Source of the DNA: Rattus norvegicus
Taxonomy: Eukaryota > Chordata > Mammalia > Rodentia > Muridae
Direction: 5' to 3'
Assembly (NCBI RefSeq): GCF_036323735.1
Contig: NC_086025.1
Location: 105,513,688 to 105,577,687 of the forward strand
Length of the DNA stretch: 64,000 nt
Position numbers and translations under genes: made by a program
In this document: piece after piece, positions 23,066-33,345 of the stretch
Numbering within the stretch: the stretch's first letter is position 1
Layout: every line of letters begins with the position of its first letter
Notes under the pieces: model-generated
Databases searched by the model: none
What the model saw: the letters and a program-made list of their open reading frames with translations, nothing else
What the model was told of the DNA's origin: nothing

Positions 23066-24275
23066 CCCTATAATATATTGTCCTCATTGTGGCATAAATA
23101 CCCAGATGAAATGCTGGCTAGATCACATCCTCTTGGGTAACATAACTACATCATAAATTAAAAGCCCAATTAAAGAACATACCCTTTTAACTGGGACTTA
23201 CCACAGTCCCCCGAGGCTAAGATATAAAAGGAGAACCCTTTCACAGTCAGTGGCTATCCATCCTAGAAACTCTCCAGAAATCTGCTAAACTCTATGAAGA
23301 GCTTTTGAATCAAATAACTCAACCAACACACCTCTCTCTCCTGGGGTCTTCTGGTGTTCTTCTGCCAGCAGAACTGGGTTAAATCATGTGTCAAACTCTA
23401 GCCCTCGCTATAGCCTAAGATGCAGACTACAGTCCGTCATACAGTGTTGACAACTCAGGTGCATCCAGGGTTTAAAACAAACTTAACATTAAGAGCACTG
23501 GAGCCTAGTGGAAAACATTGCCCTCCTGGTTTATATGATGGGTTAAAGTGGAGTTCTCTTCTTCAGTTGTCTGAAAGTAGGATAGTTCATCAGTAGCCAA
23601 GGGCCAGAGGGTGTCTCTAACACCATCAGTGTTTGTTTTGCTGGCATGGGGGAGGGAGGGAAAAGTAGGTGAAGAGAAAAGGGGTGTTCTCGTTTTATTC
23701 TGGTTAAAAATTTATTTCTGTTAACATCCAATCCCCCAGTGACCAAAAACATCTTATGTATAGAACAGTAAACTTCAGGCATACCTCAAACCTTAATAGT
23801 TACTACTACCTTGCCTAAACATTCCCTGCAGTGATTGTGTTTAAAGCGGGCTGTCCATAGGAAGGGCTGCTATGTGTTATAGTCCCTTTCCATGCCACAG
23901 CTGAACTATAGTGCTCCCCACCCCCAAAAGAGATGGTCTCTGAGTCAGCTTGCCCCACATAGAACAGAGACCACAGCCCCTCCACCTTTATAAGGTTTTC
24001 CTTTGAGCCTGTCCTGAGTCCAGTGGCTCAGGGGGACCTGGACAGGTCTGAACAATCCCCTTAGGACCACCACATTCACACAGTCACATTTAATGGTCCT
24101 TGTCTCTCAAGACATGCCCACATGTGGGGCAAGATCAGAGGACAGAGATATCTGCGGGAAAAATAGATTAAGATATAAAAAAAAAAATCGCGGAAGAATC
24201 CCCATTCAGTAATAGAAAGCCATCCAACTAGCAGCCACACTTCCAGAAACGTCACTGCCACAGAAAGAGTTTTAC
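23066..24275. other. Unique noncoding stretch upstream of the CpG-rich block
   Basis: About 1.2 kb without a named repeat. It contains an isolated TATAAAAG at about 23223 that is discussed separately. No ORF of interest. Confidence 0.4.
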
Positions 24276-24399
24276 AGCTGGTGACCCCCACAGCGTTTTC
24301 ACCTACCTGTCTCCCACTGCAGAGCTCTCTCTCACCTCTACAGGGCCCTGTTCCAGCTTTGGTCCCGTTCTCTTCTTCTCTCCTTTTCCAGCAACCAAC

Positions 24400-25060
24400 A
24401 CTGGCAGCGACTGTGGGCGGACCAAGGAGTCGGCAGCACCTGCGAGCTCTGTCTCAGGTCTCTACTCAGAGGCTGCCTGGAGGAGGAGCAAGCGGATGCT
24501 GCCCTCACCGCCGCCGCCGCCGCCACTGCCACTGCCGCCGTGGTGCTGATGCGGTTGCTATGGTTATGGAACTCCGCAGCTGCCCCCTCTCTTGGTGCAA
24601 CAGCTGCCCGGCCACCGCGGCCTCCTGGCAGCCCAAGCTAAGGTGCCCAAGGCAAGGTAGTGAATGTGGTTAAGGGAATTCTTCCCCCGCTTAGGAGAAG
24701 ACTGGGAGCCTGCACTTGAGCTGTGGCTGGGTCTCACCTCCAGCGCCCTTGCTCTCCTTCCAAGCAAGAACCTAAGGCCAGACTCCAGTAACACACAGAG
24801 CGCGCTCAAGGCCTAGAGAGCCCTCCGTGCCGCTCAGCTCTGCTCCTGCAGCCTCTGCGTACCGGGTTAGGCTGCGCGACTAGCTGGGAGGCGCCGCTCT
24901 AGTCCCCCACCTCTGTTGGCCAGAAGAGCCTAGGCGCGCCAGGCTGTCCTGCCGCCAAACCCCGCCTGCTCGCAGGCTCTTCTGCCTGCCGGCCCGGCCT
25001 GTGGAGGGCGCAAGATGCTGGGCCAAAGAAGTCTGTCCCCAACCAGCCCAAGATGTCCAG
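24400..25060. promoter_or_regulatory. CpG-rich block, candidate CpG-island promoter or first exon
   Basis: By eye roughly 40 CpG dinucleotides fall in about 700 bp here, including CGCG, a GCGCGCC site (AGGCGCGCCAGG near 24930) and a GCC-repeat (about 24509-24525), while flanking kilobases have almost none. It is the only such block outside the L1 5' UTR. A half-perfect RFX/X-box-like element, GTTGCTATGGTTAT, is at 24554-24567. Donor-like GAG/GTGAGA sequences exist on the minus strand near 24736 and 24335. On the plus strand there is an acceptor-like polypyrimidine-CAG ending at about 24390 and a weak donor CAAG/GTAGTG near 24657. Direction therefore stays open. No frame gives a protein I recognise. 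Confidence 0.55.
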
Positions 25061-25198
25061 GAGCATGCTCAGTCTCCACACGGGGATTGTCCTCCAGAGC
25101 CAAGATAGCAATGCAGTTAGAAGGAAAGGTTTCTTTCAGACCCCAGGGGAGAGAGATATTAAACTTGGGAGAAGTAGGGGATGCAACAAGTACACACC

Positions 25199-25199
<1 letters not shown>

Positions 25200-25249
<50 letters not shown>

Positions 25250-25251
25250 AT
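25200..25251 (+). repeat. (AAAT)n microsatellite
   Basis: Thirteen uninterrupted tetranucleotide units. They may be the remnant of an A-rich SINE tail, but no SINE body is recognisable next to it. Confidence 0.97.
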
Positions 25252-26634
25252 GGTCTGAAAGCAGGAAGTGACCCATACTACTATTACTAAATATGCAATG
25301 GTCATTGGGCCATCATTTGCACATGTTCTTCATGCTAAACTCTGAGAGTTCAGAGGTATGCCAAGTAGGTCCATGGAGAAAATAAGAACAATGGGAAAAC
25401 ATAAGCGAACTCCCATCTACTGCCCATTCTTCAGCGAGAAGTTTGCTTGGGAATACATCATCTCACCATGACTATGTCAAGAAGTTCTTGTGTCTTACTT
25501 GTTCCAGGTGACAGACCTTTCTTAAAAGTGGAACCAGTGTAAGGAGTTGGAAACCGAGTCTTCTATTAGACTAGGCTGCAGTAATTCATATGGGCTAGAA
25601 TGTCTGATTGTATAAGGGAGCTGTGAGGGAAAGACACTTGCAAGAATTACAGCCAAAGGTGATGGTAATGAATGGGGAAGAACATTCCAGAATGAAAGGG
25701 GCAGGCAAAATTCCCCCAAACTAGACAGACAGAACTGTCTGATTTTGTTTTTCCCCTTTATCCACAGAGAACACCCAGTATGGCTAGAGCAGAGGGAGCC
25801 AGGGAAGGTGAGACAAGAGCTTGGTATATATCAAGGACTGGAGGATCCAAGCCAAAGTTAGACTTGACCTTGTACACAGTGGAACACAAAAGTCATTTAG
25901 GCAAGGGAAAAGGTAGGTCATCACATGAAGAAGATTGATTACTTGACTATTGGGACAATGAGTGTTAAACCACCACAGGGTTACCCTGATGGTGCTGGTG
26001 GCACAGAGACCAGAGAAAGTGACCCATCTGCTTTGCTGATCCTTCCCACAGCAGCCAGCCAAGCCCAGAACAATGCATACCCCAGTACATACTGGGAGAA
26101 TGGCTAATAAAAGATTATTTGTTTCTCCGTCGGGGAAAATGAGTGTTGTTCTTTTGCAAATATTTGTCCTTGAAATGTGATTAAAATCAGAGGGCATTTA
26201 TTTGCATTTCAGTTCTGTGCAACCTTACTTTGGAAAGTCAAAGCAAGCCTCTGATGATTTTTTTCTTGCATTTCCTGATACCCAGCAGAGTAGGTATGCT
26301 GGGATTATTGTTCCTCTGCACTGGAACAGACATGTTTCAAGCATGTAGCTGGGAAAGTTCCATATGTGGAGAAAGCAAAGTACAGAATAGTGTTTCAAAC
26401 AGCATAGCTCTCATGAATCAAGGAGAGAAACAGGGCAATTTGTATTTTCTCGTCTTGTACTGACATAGAAATACACTGGGAGTGGGAGGCTAGGTAAGAA
26501 ACTTGGAGACATAGCTAAGGCAAGTAAGACTGGGAGAGAACTGAGTTGGCAAGTTTGCAGTGGGAATAAGACAAAGTACTCATATGTAAAACATTTTCAT
26601 CATAGGAGGGAGAGAATCTCATATAACCTATCTT
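25252..26634. other. Unique noncoding stretch
   Basis: About 1.4 kb. The longest frame, 137 codons on the minus strand at 25784-26197, contains a short hydrophobic segment but no recognisable domain, and I do not call it a gene. Confidence 0.4.
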
Positions 26635-26742
26635 ACCCTCAAATTTTCCATGTTGCCAAGGCTGAGCTTGAATTCCTGATCCTCTTACGTCTATCTCCCA
26701 AGGACTGGATTTCTGACTAGTATCACCATGCTTGAGTTCTGT
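26635..26742 (-). mobile_element. Diverged B1 SINE
   Basis: TGTTGCCAAGGCTGAGCTTG, AATTCCTGATCCTCTTACG and CACCATGCTTGAG match the reverse complement of B1 (GGCTGGCCTTGAACTC, TGATCCTCCTGCC, CACCATGCCCGG). Confidence 0.65.
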
Positions 26743-27002
26743 AAGACTTTTTAATTTCTGAATCAAAAAATACTTAGATTGTGTCTACATGTGTAATATG
26801 ACATACATTCCAATCAGATACATCACCAGACCTACCCTTGTCCCCTTTGTGGCAAAATGGCATATGGATTATTTCTGTGAAGCCCCTCCTCTTAAAACCC
26901 TACCCATGCTTGGCCATGATGACACTCATCAGTCTCTTGGCTTGAGTGATGGCATCTGGATCCAGCCATCTACTGATTTTAGACTCTCCTTGTAGCTGGT
27001 CT

Positions 27003-27412
27003 CATTCACTCCTTAGCTGGTGGGTTTGCTCCAGTTTAATTGTTAACTCGATGCAATCTAGAAGCACCTGGGAAGAGAATGTCCATGAAGGATCTTCCAG
27101 ATCTGGGGAATTACCTTGATTGTGTTAATTATGGTGGGGAGAACCTGCTCACTGTGGGTGACATCACTGCCTAGGCAGGGAAACCTGCCCACTGTGGCTG
27201 TCCCCATTGCCTAGGCAGAGAATTGTCCTTAGGTGTTGATTGTGGATTTTATCAACTCCCTCAAGATCCTGTTGTGTGACTTCCATGCTATGATATGCCA
27301 TAGCAGAACTGTGAGCTAAAAATAAGCCCTTTGTACCCTAAGTTGTTTTTGTCAGGATGTTTTATCAAAGCAATAAAAGATAAAACTAAGATAATTCTCA
27401 AGATCTGACAAC
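27003..27412 (+). repeat. RMER1-like rodent medium-reiterated repeat
   Basis: The segment runs from GATGCAATCTAGAAGCACCT and GGGAAGAGAATGTCC through TTGATTGTGTTAATTATGGT to the characteristic end TGTGAGCTAAAAATAAGCCC ... AAGTTGTTTTTGTCAGGATG ... TTTATCAAAGCAATAAAAGA. I recognise this as an abundant rodent repeat; the family name is tentative. It contains a 40-bp tandem duplication at 27142-27221 (CCTGC ... CTGCCTAGGCAG twice). Confidence 0.6.
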
Positions 27413-28284
27413 TGGACAATGCAGGTTACCTCTAAAGAGAAGTCCTACCAAGGTCCACAGTGAATCTTAGTAGAAATGAATTTAAAACTGAAGTAGCAAT
27501 TGCTACTCTTTGCACTTTTGGGGAGAATGAGTCCCAACCATCAAATTGTAGAAGCAGAGACCTCATAGTCTCCTAGGTGTCCCCTCTTTGCTCCCTTCAT
27601 CTAATAACATCTTATTAAGTACAAGCTGTCAGTTCCACAATGTGCCTGTCTTTCATTGTCATCTATGACAGGAGATTAGTGAGAATTCTGAGGCTCTGGT
27701 TATTAAGTAAAGAAACAAGTGTAGCCTTAGTTTTATGTTTAGACTTTATGTTTATGTCAGATTGGATGAGAGAGGAGATTAATTACATGACAGGTACTGA
27801 GCTATCCAGACCCAGGGCTGATAAAGAATTGGGTGGTGCTAATGCCCCTTTGAAGGGGTAAGCATCAAAATATAATCTGGGATATGAGAGACAGACACTT
27901 TTGGTGAGACTGACTCTGGGATTCAGGGTGAAAATTCCCTTCCTCAGAGAAATAAAAGGAGGGGCTTGAGATTCTTGTGGGTGAGCAAGGAATCCATGCA
28001 AAACAAGCCAGCTTCTCTGGTTGGGAGGCAAGTTTTTAATAGTGACACCCTGTGGTACTGAGAAGCAAGTGTTACAAAGAGCTCTCAGACTGCAGATGTG
28101 TGGAGACAATCAGAACCCCTCCCATGGAAATGAACAGGGTTTTGGTCAATCTGGGAGGAATAAGATCCTACCCACAAAAGAAACATCTGGAATGATTCTG
28201 GCCTTGTGAAACAAGATAACCCCTGGCTTTTAGATGACCAAATTTGACTTTGTCTCTATTTGATCAGCAAAAATACAAACTAAC

Positions 28285-28285
<1 letters not shown>
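27413..28285. other. Unique noncoding stretch
   Basis: No named repeat. Overlapping short frames on both strands have no recognisable product. Confidence 0.4.

Positions 28286-28331
<46 letters not shown>
28286..28331 (+). repeat. (CA)n microsatellite
   Basis: About 23 uninterrupted CA units. Confidence 0.97.
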
Positions 28332-28564
28332 GCAACCTGTGCTCTCGAAAGCTTAAGAATGTCTGTGAACTATTACTCATCCTACCAAATCTTGGTCTTC
28401 ATGAAACACTCCTAGGTTTGCATCTGTGGTTAATTCTCTCTTCTGCTGACCTGTCTCTGTGAGTCATAGATGCCCAGAGCTTATAGAATCACTTACGTAA
28501 AGAGACATTCCCTACATATTAAACTGAGAAGTCTTTGGATGGAGTTCTTTTTTAAAAATTATCT

Positions 28565-28757
28565 TGTTATCATTTTTATTACTTTCTGTATATGAGTGTT
28601 CTACCTGCATGTTCGATGCCTGCTGAGGTCAGAAGTAGGCATTGGATTTCCCGGAACTGGTGGTTGTGAGCCACCATTCAGGTGCTGGGAAACGAACTTG
28701 GGTCTTCTAAAAGAACAGCTAGTGCTTCTAACCCCTGAGTCATCTCTCCACACAGAC
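28565..28757 (-). mobile_element. B3-type SINE, inverse orientation
   Basis: GAACTGGTGGTTGTGAGCCA, GTGCTGGGAAACGAACTTGG and CTAACCCCTGAGTCATCTCT are the reverse complement of a B3/B2 head and core. It abuts a second copy at 28758 in the same orientation. Confidence 0.85.
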
Positions 28758-28882
28758 CAGAAGAGGGCATCAGACCCCAACACAGATGGTTGCAAGTCAC
28801 TACATGGTTTCTGGGAATTGAACTCAGGGCCTCTGGAAGAGCAGCCAGTGCTCTTAACCACTGAGCTGTCTCTCTGGCCCTG
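28758..28882 (-). mobile_element. B2-type SINE, inverse orientation, abutting the B3
   Basis: CCAGAAGAGGGCATCAGACC, GAACTCAGGGCCTCTGGAAG, CTCTTAACCACTGAGCTGTC and a final CTCTGGCCC form a nearly complete B2 head on the reverse strand. Its T-rich tail is missing at the left, replaced by the neighbouring B3 head. Confidence 0.85.
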
Positions 28883-28886
28883 TGAA

Positions 28887-29584
28887 TGAAATTCTTTCAA
28901 TAAGTATTTGCTTTTTTATCTTTGTCCAGCTCACATCACAATATGGAGAACAAACAGGCAAAATTTAAGAGATTTAAATATTACTTGAGTAGACTTGAGA
29001 TTTATTTTCTTCCCATGTGGTTTTCTTGCTTGCCAAATACAAATAAACTAGTTTTTTCAAACGTCTCCATATTTATGACAGGTGCGCAATGGCTACGTTT
29101 GAATAATTGACTCTCAGATGAAAGGATGGGTATATTCCTCTTAGCTTGTTAGGCATGGATTGTGAAGGGAACCTAGGAGAGGTGACTCTGTTGGGCTTTG
29201 GGGAGCGCTTTGTTCACACAGCACTTCAGCTCTAGAAATCTGCTTTTAAAATGATGTATTTTTCAGAGAAAAGCAGGCCTCCAAAGGACTACAGCCTGTT
29301 TTACTTTGTTTGGCTCTCGTCTTTTGGAAGATTTGCTCTTTTGTGAAAAGGGAATGGAAGAGGAGTGAATTTGGGGAAGAGGGAAGGTGGGGGAGCTAGG
29401 GGAAGTGAATGGAAGGGAAGCTGTGGCTGTGATGGGTTGAATGAGAGAAGACTCTATTTTCAATAAATTAAAATGCACATAACAAACTCACATCAATAGG
29501 GGAACCCCATTTCGTGACTCCGAGACTGAAGCAAGTTCCTATAATAAATGCGCTTGATAACTTTTTCGATAGGAAAAGATGAAA
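28887..29584. other. Unique noncoding stretch
   Basis: No named repeat or gene. A purine-rich part is at about 29330-29420. Confidence 0.4.
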
Positions 29585-29787
29585 TATTACTTTGGTCTTA
29601 AGTATATGAGTGCTTTGCCTGCATGTGTACATGTGTACCAGGTCTGTTCCTGATGCCCGTGGAACCTGAGGAGGAGTTCAGATCCTCTGGAGCAGTAGTT
29701 AGAGATGTGAGTATGCCATTGTAACTGACCTGGGTCCTCTGCAACAGCGATAATTGCTACTAACTCTGGAGCCATCTCTACATCCTT
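29585..29787 (-). mobile_element. B3-type SINE, inverse orientation
   Basis: TGCCTGCATGTGTACATGTG, CAGATCCTCTGGAGCAGTAG, ACCTGGGTCCTCTGCAACAG and ACTCTGGAGCCATCTCTACA follow the reverse complement of B3. Moderately diverged. Confidence 0.8.
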
Positions 29788-29894
29788 TGACCCATATTGT
29801 TTTAATCACATAACGGCAATCAATGCATTCTCTGGAGTATGTGTAACAGTAACCATGGCAAACACAAGGGAACATGCTTCCCGAGCATCAGCAC

Positions 29895-30030
29895 TGACCC
29901 AGATACTGTGTGCAATCTCAGGGAGCCATTACAATAATTCTAGGGTAGCCTTATGTCTATGACCAGGAAACTGAAACAAAGTGGTAGTTTGTTGAATACA
30001 CACAAGTGTGGGAACTAGGTCAGGTTTGAG
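29895..30030 (-). mobile_element. MIR-like fragment
   Basis: GTCTATGACCAGGAAACTGA followed by AACAAAGTGGTAGTTTG resembles the reverse strand of MIR (ACAGATGAGGAAACTGAGG). Weak. Confidence 0.35.
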
Positions 30031-30206
30031 ACAATTAGTCCTTGCTCCTTCCCATACCATAAGCAACTTAGAGTGCCTCCTGGGACCTGCTTCCATTTTC
30101 AATGGTATTTAAATCCTCACATTTTCCACATACCTTACCAGCATCCGTCAGTGTAGTACCCTCAATCTTAGTATCCTTACGAGCTGCATCCAGACAATGC
30201 TTGGCC

Positions 30207-30277
30207 CCTACCTCGAGTTCCTACGACCACACCATAAGATAGGCTCCATGTTTTTCCTTTCATAGAAGGGGAAACTG
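30207..30277 (+). repeat. 71-bp direct duplication, copy 1
   Basis: It begins CCTACCTCGAGTTCC and ends CATAGAAGGGGAAACTG. It aligns without gaps to 31192-31262, 985 bp away, with 6 mismatches by my count (about 92 percent). Flanks do not align. Confidence 0.85.
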
Positions 30278-30628
30278 GCCCCAAGCAATGGTCTGTAAAC
30301 TATAAGATGTCCAACAGCATTCCAGACCACATGCTATTACAGATCAGCCACCTCTATGCTAGTCTCTAGAAACTGACAACTGTCCCACCAATCTAACTGA
30401 GCATTCAGCAGCAATCTGAAGAGCAGAAGTGATGTGTCACCTCTCATGTGTACAAAAAGCAGGCTTAATATCAGCATACCTGAATATAAACATCTCTTTT
30501 TTATCCTCTTGACTTAAAACAAATTCCTAAATAGTCGTAACTGGCAGGCTTCATTTGGATTAGGACTGGGTTAGATTCCTGAAGTCGTCTCTAAAGCTCC
30601 AAACAGCCATGACACATCAGGAGACAGC

Positions 30629-30630
<2 letters not shown>

Positions 30631-30675
<45 letters not shown>

Positions 30676-30720
30676 TGTATATCTATGCTATATATATGCT
30701 ATATATTTATATGTATTATA
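30631..30720 (+). repeat. (GT)n followed by TA-rich repeat
   Basis: About 19 GT units with one TAT interruption, then a TATATGCTATATATTT-type stretch. Confidence 0.95.
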
Positions 30721-30824
30721 TTCAACTGAGAAGAGAGACCTTTAATTGAAAAAATATCCCCAAATTTGAGGGGCCCTTTCTTTATTAATGACTAATGTCA
30801 GAGGGTCCAGCCCACTGTGGTGCT

Positions 30825-31047
30825 GGCCTGAAAGGTCTAAGAAAACAGACTGAGAAGGTTATGGGACATATGCTAGTAAGCAGTGTTTCCATGGTCTCTA
30901 CTTCAGTTACTATCTCCAGGTTCCTGCCTTAAGTTCATAATGTAACTTCATGATGGACACAACTTCAAACGGAAGTGATTCCAGAACCAAGTTGCTTTTG
31001 GTCGTGGTGTTTATCAAAGCAACAAAAGTCACACTAAGACAGATTAT
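30825..31047 (+). repeat. RMER1-like rodent repeat, 3' part
   Basis: It carries CTAGTAAGCAGTGTTTCCAT, TCCAGGTTCCTGCCTTAAGT, TGATGGACACAAC and the diagnostic end AAGTTGCTTTTGGTCGTGGT ... TATCAAAGCAACAAAAGTCA ... CTAAGACAG. Same family as 27003-27412. Name tentative. Confidence 0.6.
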
Positions 31048-31191
31048 GAAGGTTGATGAAATTAACTGTCACTTTATATTGCTGAGGCTTTCAATTTATC
31101 TGTGTATTCGGTACAGAGACTCTATGTGTCATAGAGTGCCCCATTTGACTAAGACATACTGAGAAATAGACTTCCAAACCAACATCCCAAA

Positions 31192-31262
31192 CCTACCTCG
31201 CGTTCCAGTGACCACACCATAAGACAGGCTCCATGTTTTTCCTTTCATAGAGGGGGAAACTG
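31192..31262 (+). repeat. 71-bp direct duplication, copy 2
   Basis: Partner of 30207-30277. Its end (GGGGGAAACTGAGGCACAG) continues as a MIR-like reverse-strand motif, whereas copy 1 continues GGCCCC. The shared segment thus includes part of an old MIR-like sequence. Confidence 0.85.
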
Positions 31263-31319
31263 AGGCACAGCTGGCTAACGAAGCTATTCAAAGGCAGAAG
31301 GTGTGGTCTCAGCACCTAT

Positions 31320-32588
31320 ATATTTGACCTTCTGCAAAACCTTAATAAGGTTCTGAGTACTTGAGGGCTGATCGAATTTAAAGCATGAAGTTTCTGTAAG
31401 TCTCACACTCACAGATGATGCACACTGCTTTACTGTGCAGAAAGTGTCAGTTACCAAAACAAGAGAGGGTGGTAGGTAAGTTGGAAACAAATCTTTTGTG
31501 TCTTTGAGAATATCTGCAACTTGGAAAACTAAAGAGGGGATTCTTCTGAGTAGACAGTGGGCTCTGTTAAAAACAAGCATCATCACTAGGTATGAGCTAA
31601 TGGTACTATTTGCAACTCTTTAACAAAATTATATATATATATGTATATATATATGGATATATATGTATCTTCCAAGGTTGGTGAATCATTCCATTAATGA
31701 TAGTAGCACTCAGCACCTTGGGGACAAATTCTTCCTTTTATAAAGAACACAGCCTTGGGAGTTGTCCAGGGCATGCTCACTACTGATCGGAGCGTTTGGA
31801 ACTTCAGTAACGTTTCTATCTGCAGAAACTCCAGACCCTGTTCCAAAGCACATCCTTGGTGAGTTATACAGCAGTAAGGAGGTTTATCATGAGCCTGGTA
31901 TTTCCTTTCTCCTTATTTCTGAGACTCATTTCTTCCTTTTTTGTAATAGAATATATGTACCCTTCCCCTGTGGGTGATGCAGGGCTTTAAATGTAAGCAT
32001 CCCATACAGTTGCCCTGCCAGGAAGCTGGAAATTAACAGGCTCCTGGCATACCGAAGGGCTGTCCCTTCCAGACTCTGCCGTCTTATTTTTCCTTTAAAA
32101 GTTGCAAGGATTTTATAGTTCACCCTAAGGGACAGAACAACCTCCAGGGGATAATGCAAGGGCCTCACACCTTATGTAGCTGTACATTTGCTAGTAAAGA
32201 TGTGACCCTCTGGCCCTGTTTCCTCAGCCTAATAATGGGCTGCTGTCTTGAAGGACTGCTTAGCCCAGATGACTGCTAGGCCCCTGCTATTGGACATTCT
32301 GCATGTCGCTATGTTACTATCACCTCCCTACTCCATGCTTTGTTGCCAGAAATGAAAATACTTTAAGATTAACACAAACTTAAATATGTTAATCTCACTT
32401 GATGTCACCTCTTCTTCTCTCAAGCAAATGTAGCCAAATGCATTTTATAATGTTTTAACAAGATTTTAATAGCTAAAGAGATGAAATACATGGGTATACA
32501 TGACCACATTATTTCTTAAACTTGCACACTATTCTGAATTGTGTATTATGTTCCATATTTTATATTTACAACATGTGTGTCACATAGA
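31320..32588. other. Unique noncoding stretch with one TA repeat
   Basis: A TA-rich repeat lies at 31630-31667. The rest, including a 100-codon minus frame at 31284-31586, shows nothing recognisable. Confidence 0.4.
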
Positions 32589-32609
32589 GTGTGTGTGTGT
32601 GTGTGTGTA
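32589..32609 (+). repeat. Short (GT)n repeat
   Basis: About 10 GT units. Confidence 0.9.
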
Positions 32610-32689
32610 GTAGCAGCATTGTATTTGTGCTTCCAACATCATTGCTTCTTTCCTCTTTTCTATCCAAGTTTCTAAGAGTCAATTATGCT

Positions 32690-33010
32690 GCCATGTGAGT
32701 CACTCACTCATTATTCTTGCTACGTAATATTCCACCATGAGTACCCTCTATAACTTCCGAGTTCCTGCAGTCAGTAGATATTTGGGCCGCATGTGTGCAC
32801 ACCAGGCTCCCCTGCTTCCCTTGGGACTGCTATTTTAGCACATCGCTGATGGTTCATCATCTGTACTTAGAAAGACAATTGCTGAGCTAAGGGAACACAC
32901 ACATATGCCCCCATGGACTAGCTAATTCCACACTGATTTTGCAATTGCACTATTTTACACTCCCACCAGGAAGAGAATGGATTCTCATAGCATAGCACTG
33001 TGTACTCCTA
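32690..33010 (-). mobile_element. Ancient L1 (L1M-like) ORF2 fragment, inverse orientation
   Basis: GCTACGTAATATTCCACCAT, TCAGTAGATATTTGGGCCGC and TTTTACACTCCCACCAGGAA are the reverse complement of the well-conserved end region of old mammalian L1 ORF2. The frame is destroyed. Confidence 0.6.
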
Positions 33011-33189
33011 AAACCTAATATGTTCACGCTGTGATTTTTTTAATCCAATAATGTGAAATGAATTTTGATTCAGATATTTACTTTCTTCCTTCAATTTTGA
33101 AAATTTCTGATTATAAATGATACTATGTCTTTATTTGTTCTTTCTGACCACTCGTGTCTCCACTAAAATGCTTGCTGACTCTTTTTCTT

Positions 33190-33345
33190 ATTGGATTTTT
33201 TATTTACATGTCAAATGTTATTCCCTTTCCTGGTTTCCCAGACATAAGCCAACCGTCCTATCCCCTTCCCCTTCTACTATAAGGGTGTTCCCCTCAGAAC
33301 CACTCACCCTTCCCGCCTTCCTCACATTCCTCTATTCTTATCTTT
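33190..33345 (-). mobile_element. L1 3'-end fragment, inverse orientation
   Basis: TTTATTTACATGTCAAATGT, TTCCCTTTCCTGGTTTCCCA and CTATAAGGGTGTTCCCCTC are the reverse complement of the L1 3' terminus and its G-rich tract, as in copies A and B. It is 5' truncated and moderately diverged. The A tail lies toward 33185. Confidence 0.75.

Noticed and set aside
24281..24673. 130-codon plus-strand frame through the CpG-rich block
   Set aside because: GC-rich DNA has few stops; the residues (P, R, S, H runs) match no family I know. Kept as promoter-like sequence only.
25784..26197. 137-codon minus-strand frame with a hydrophobic stretch
   Set aside because: No domain recognised and no splice or promoter context. 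The only supporting point is length, which is within chance for 64 kb.
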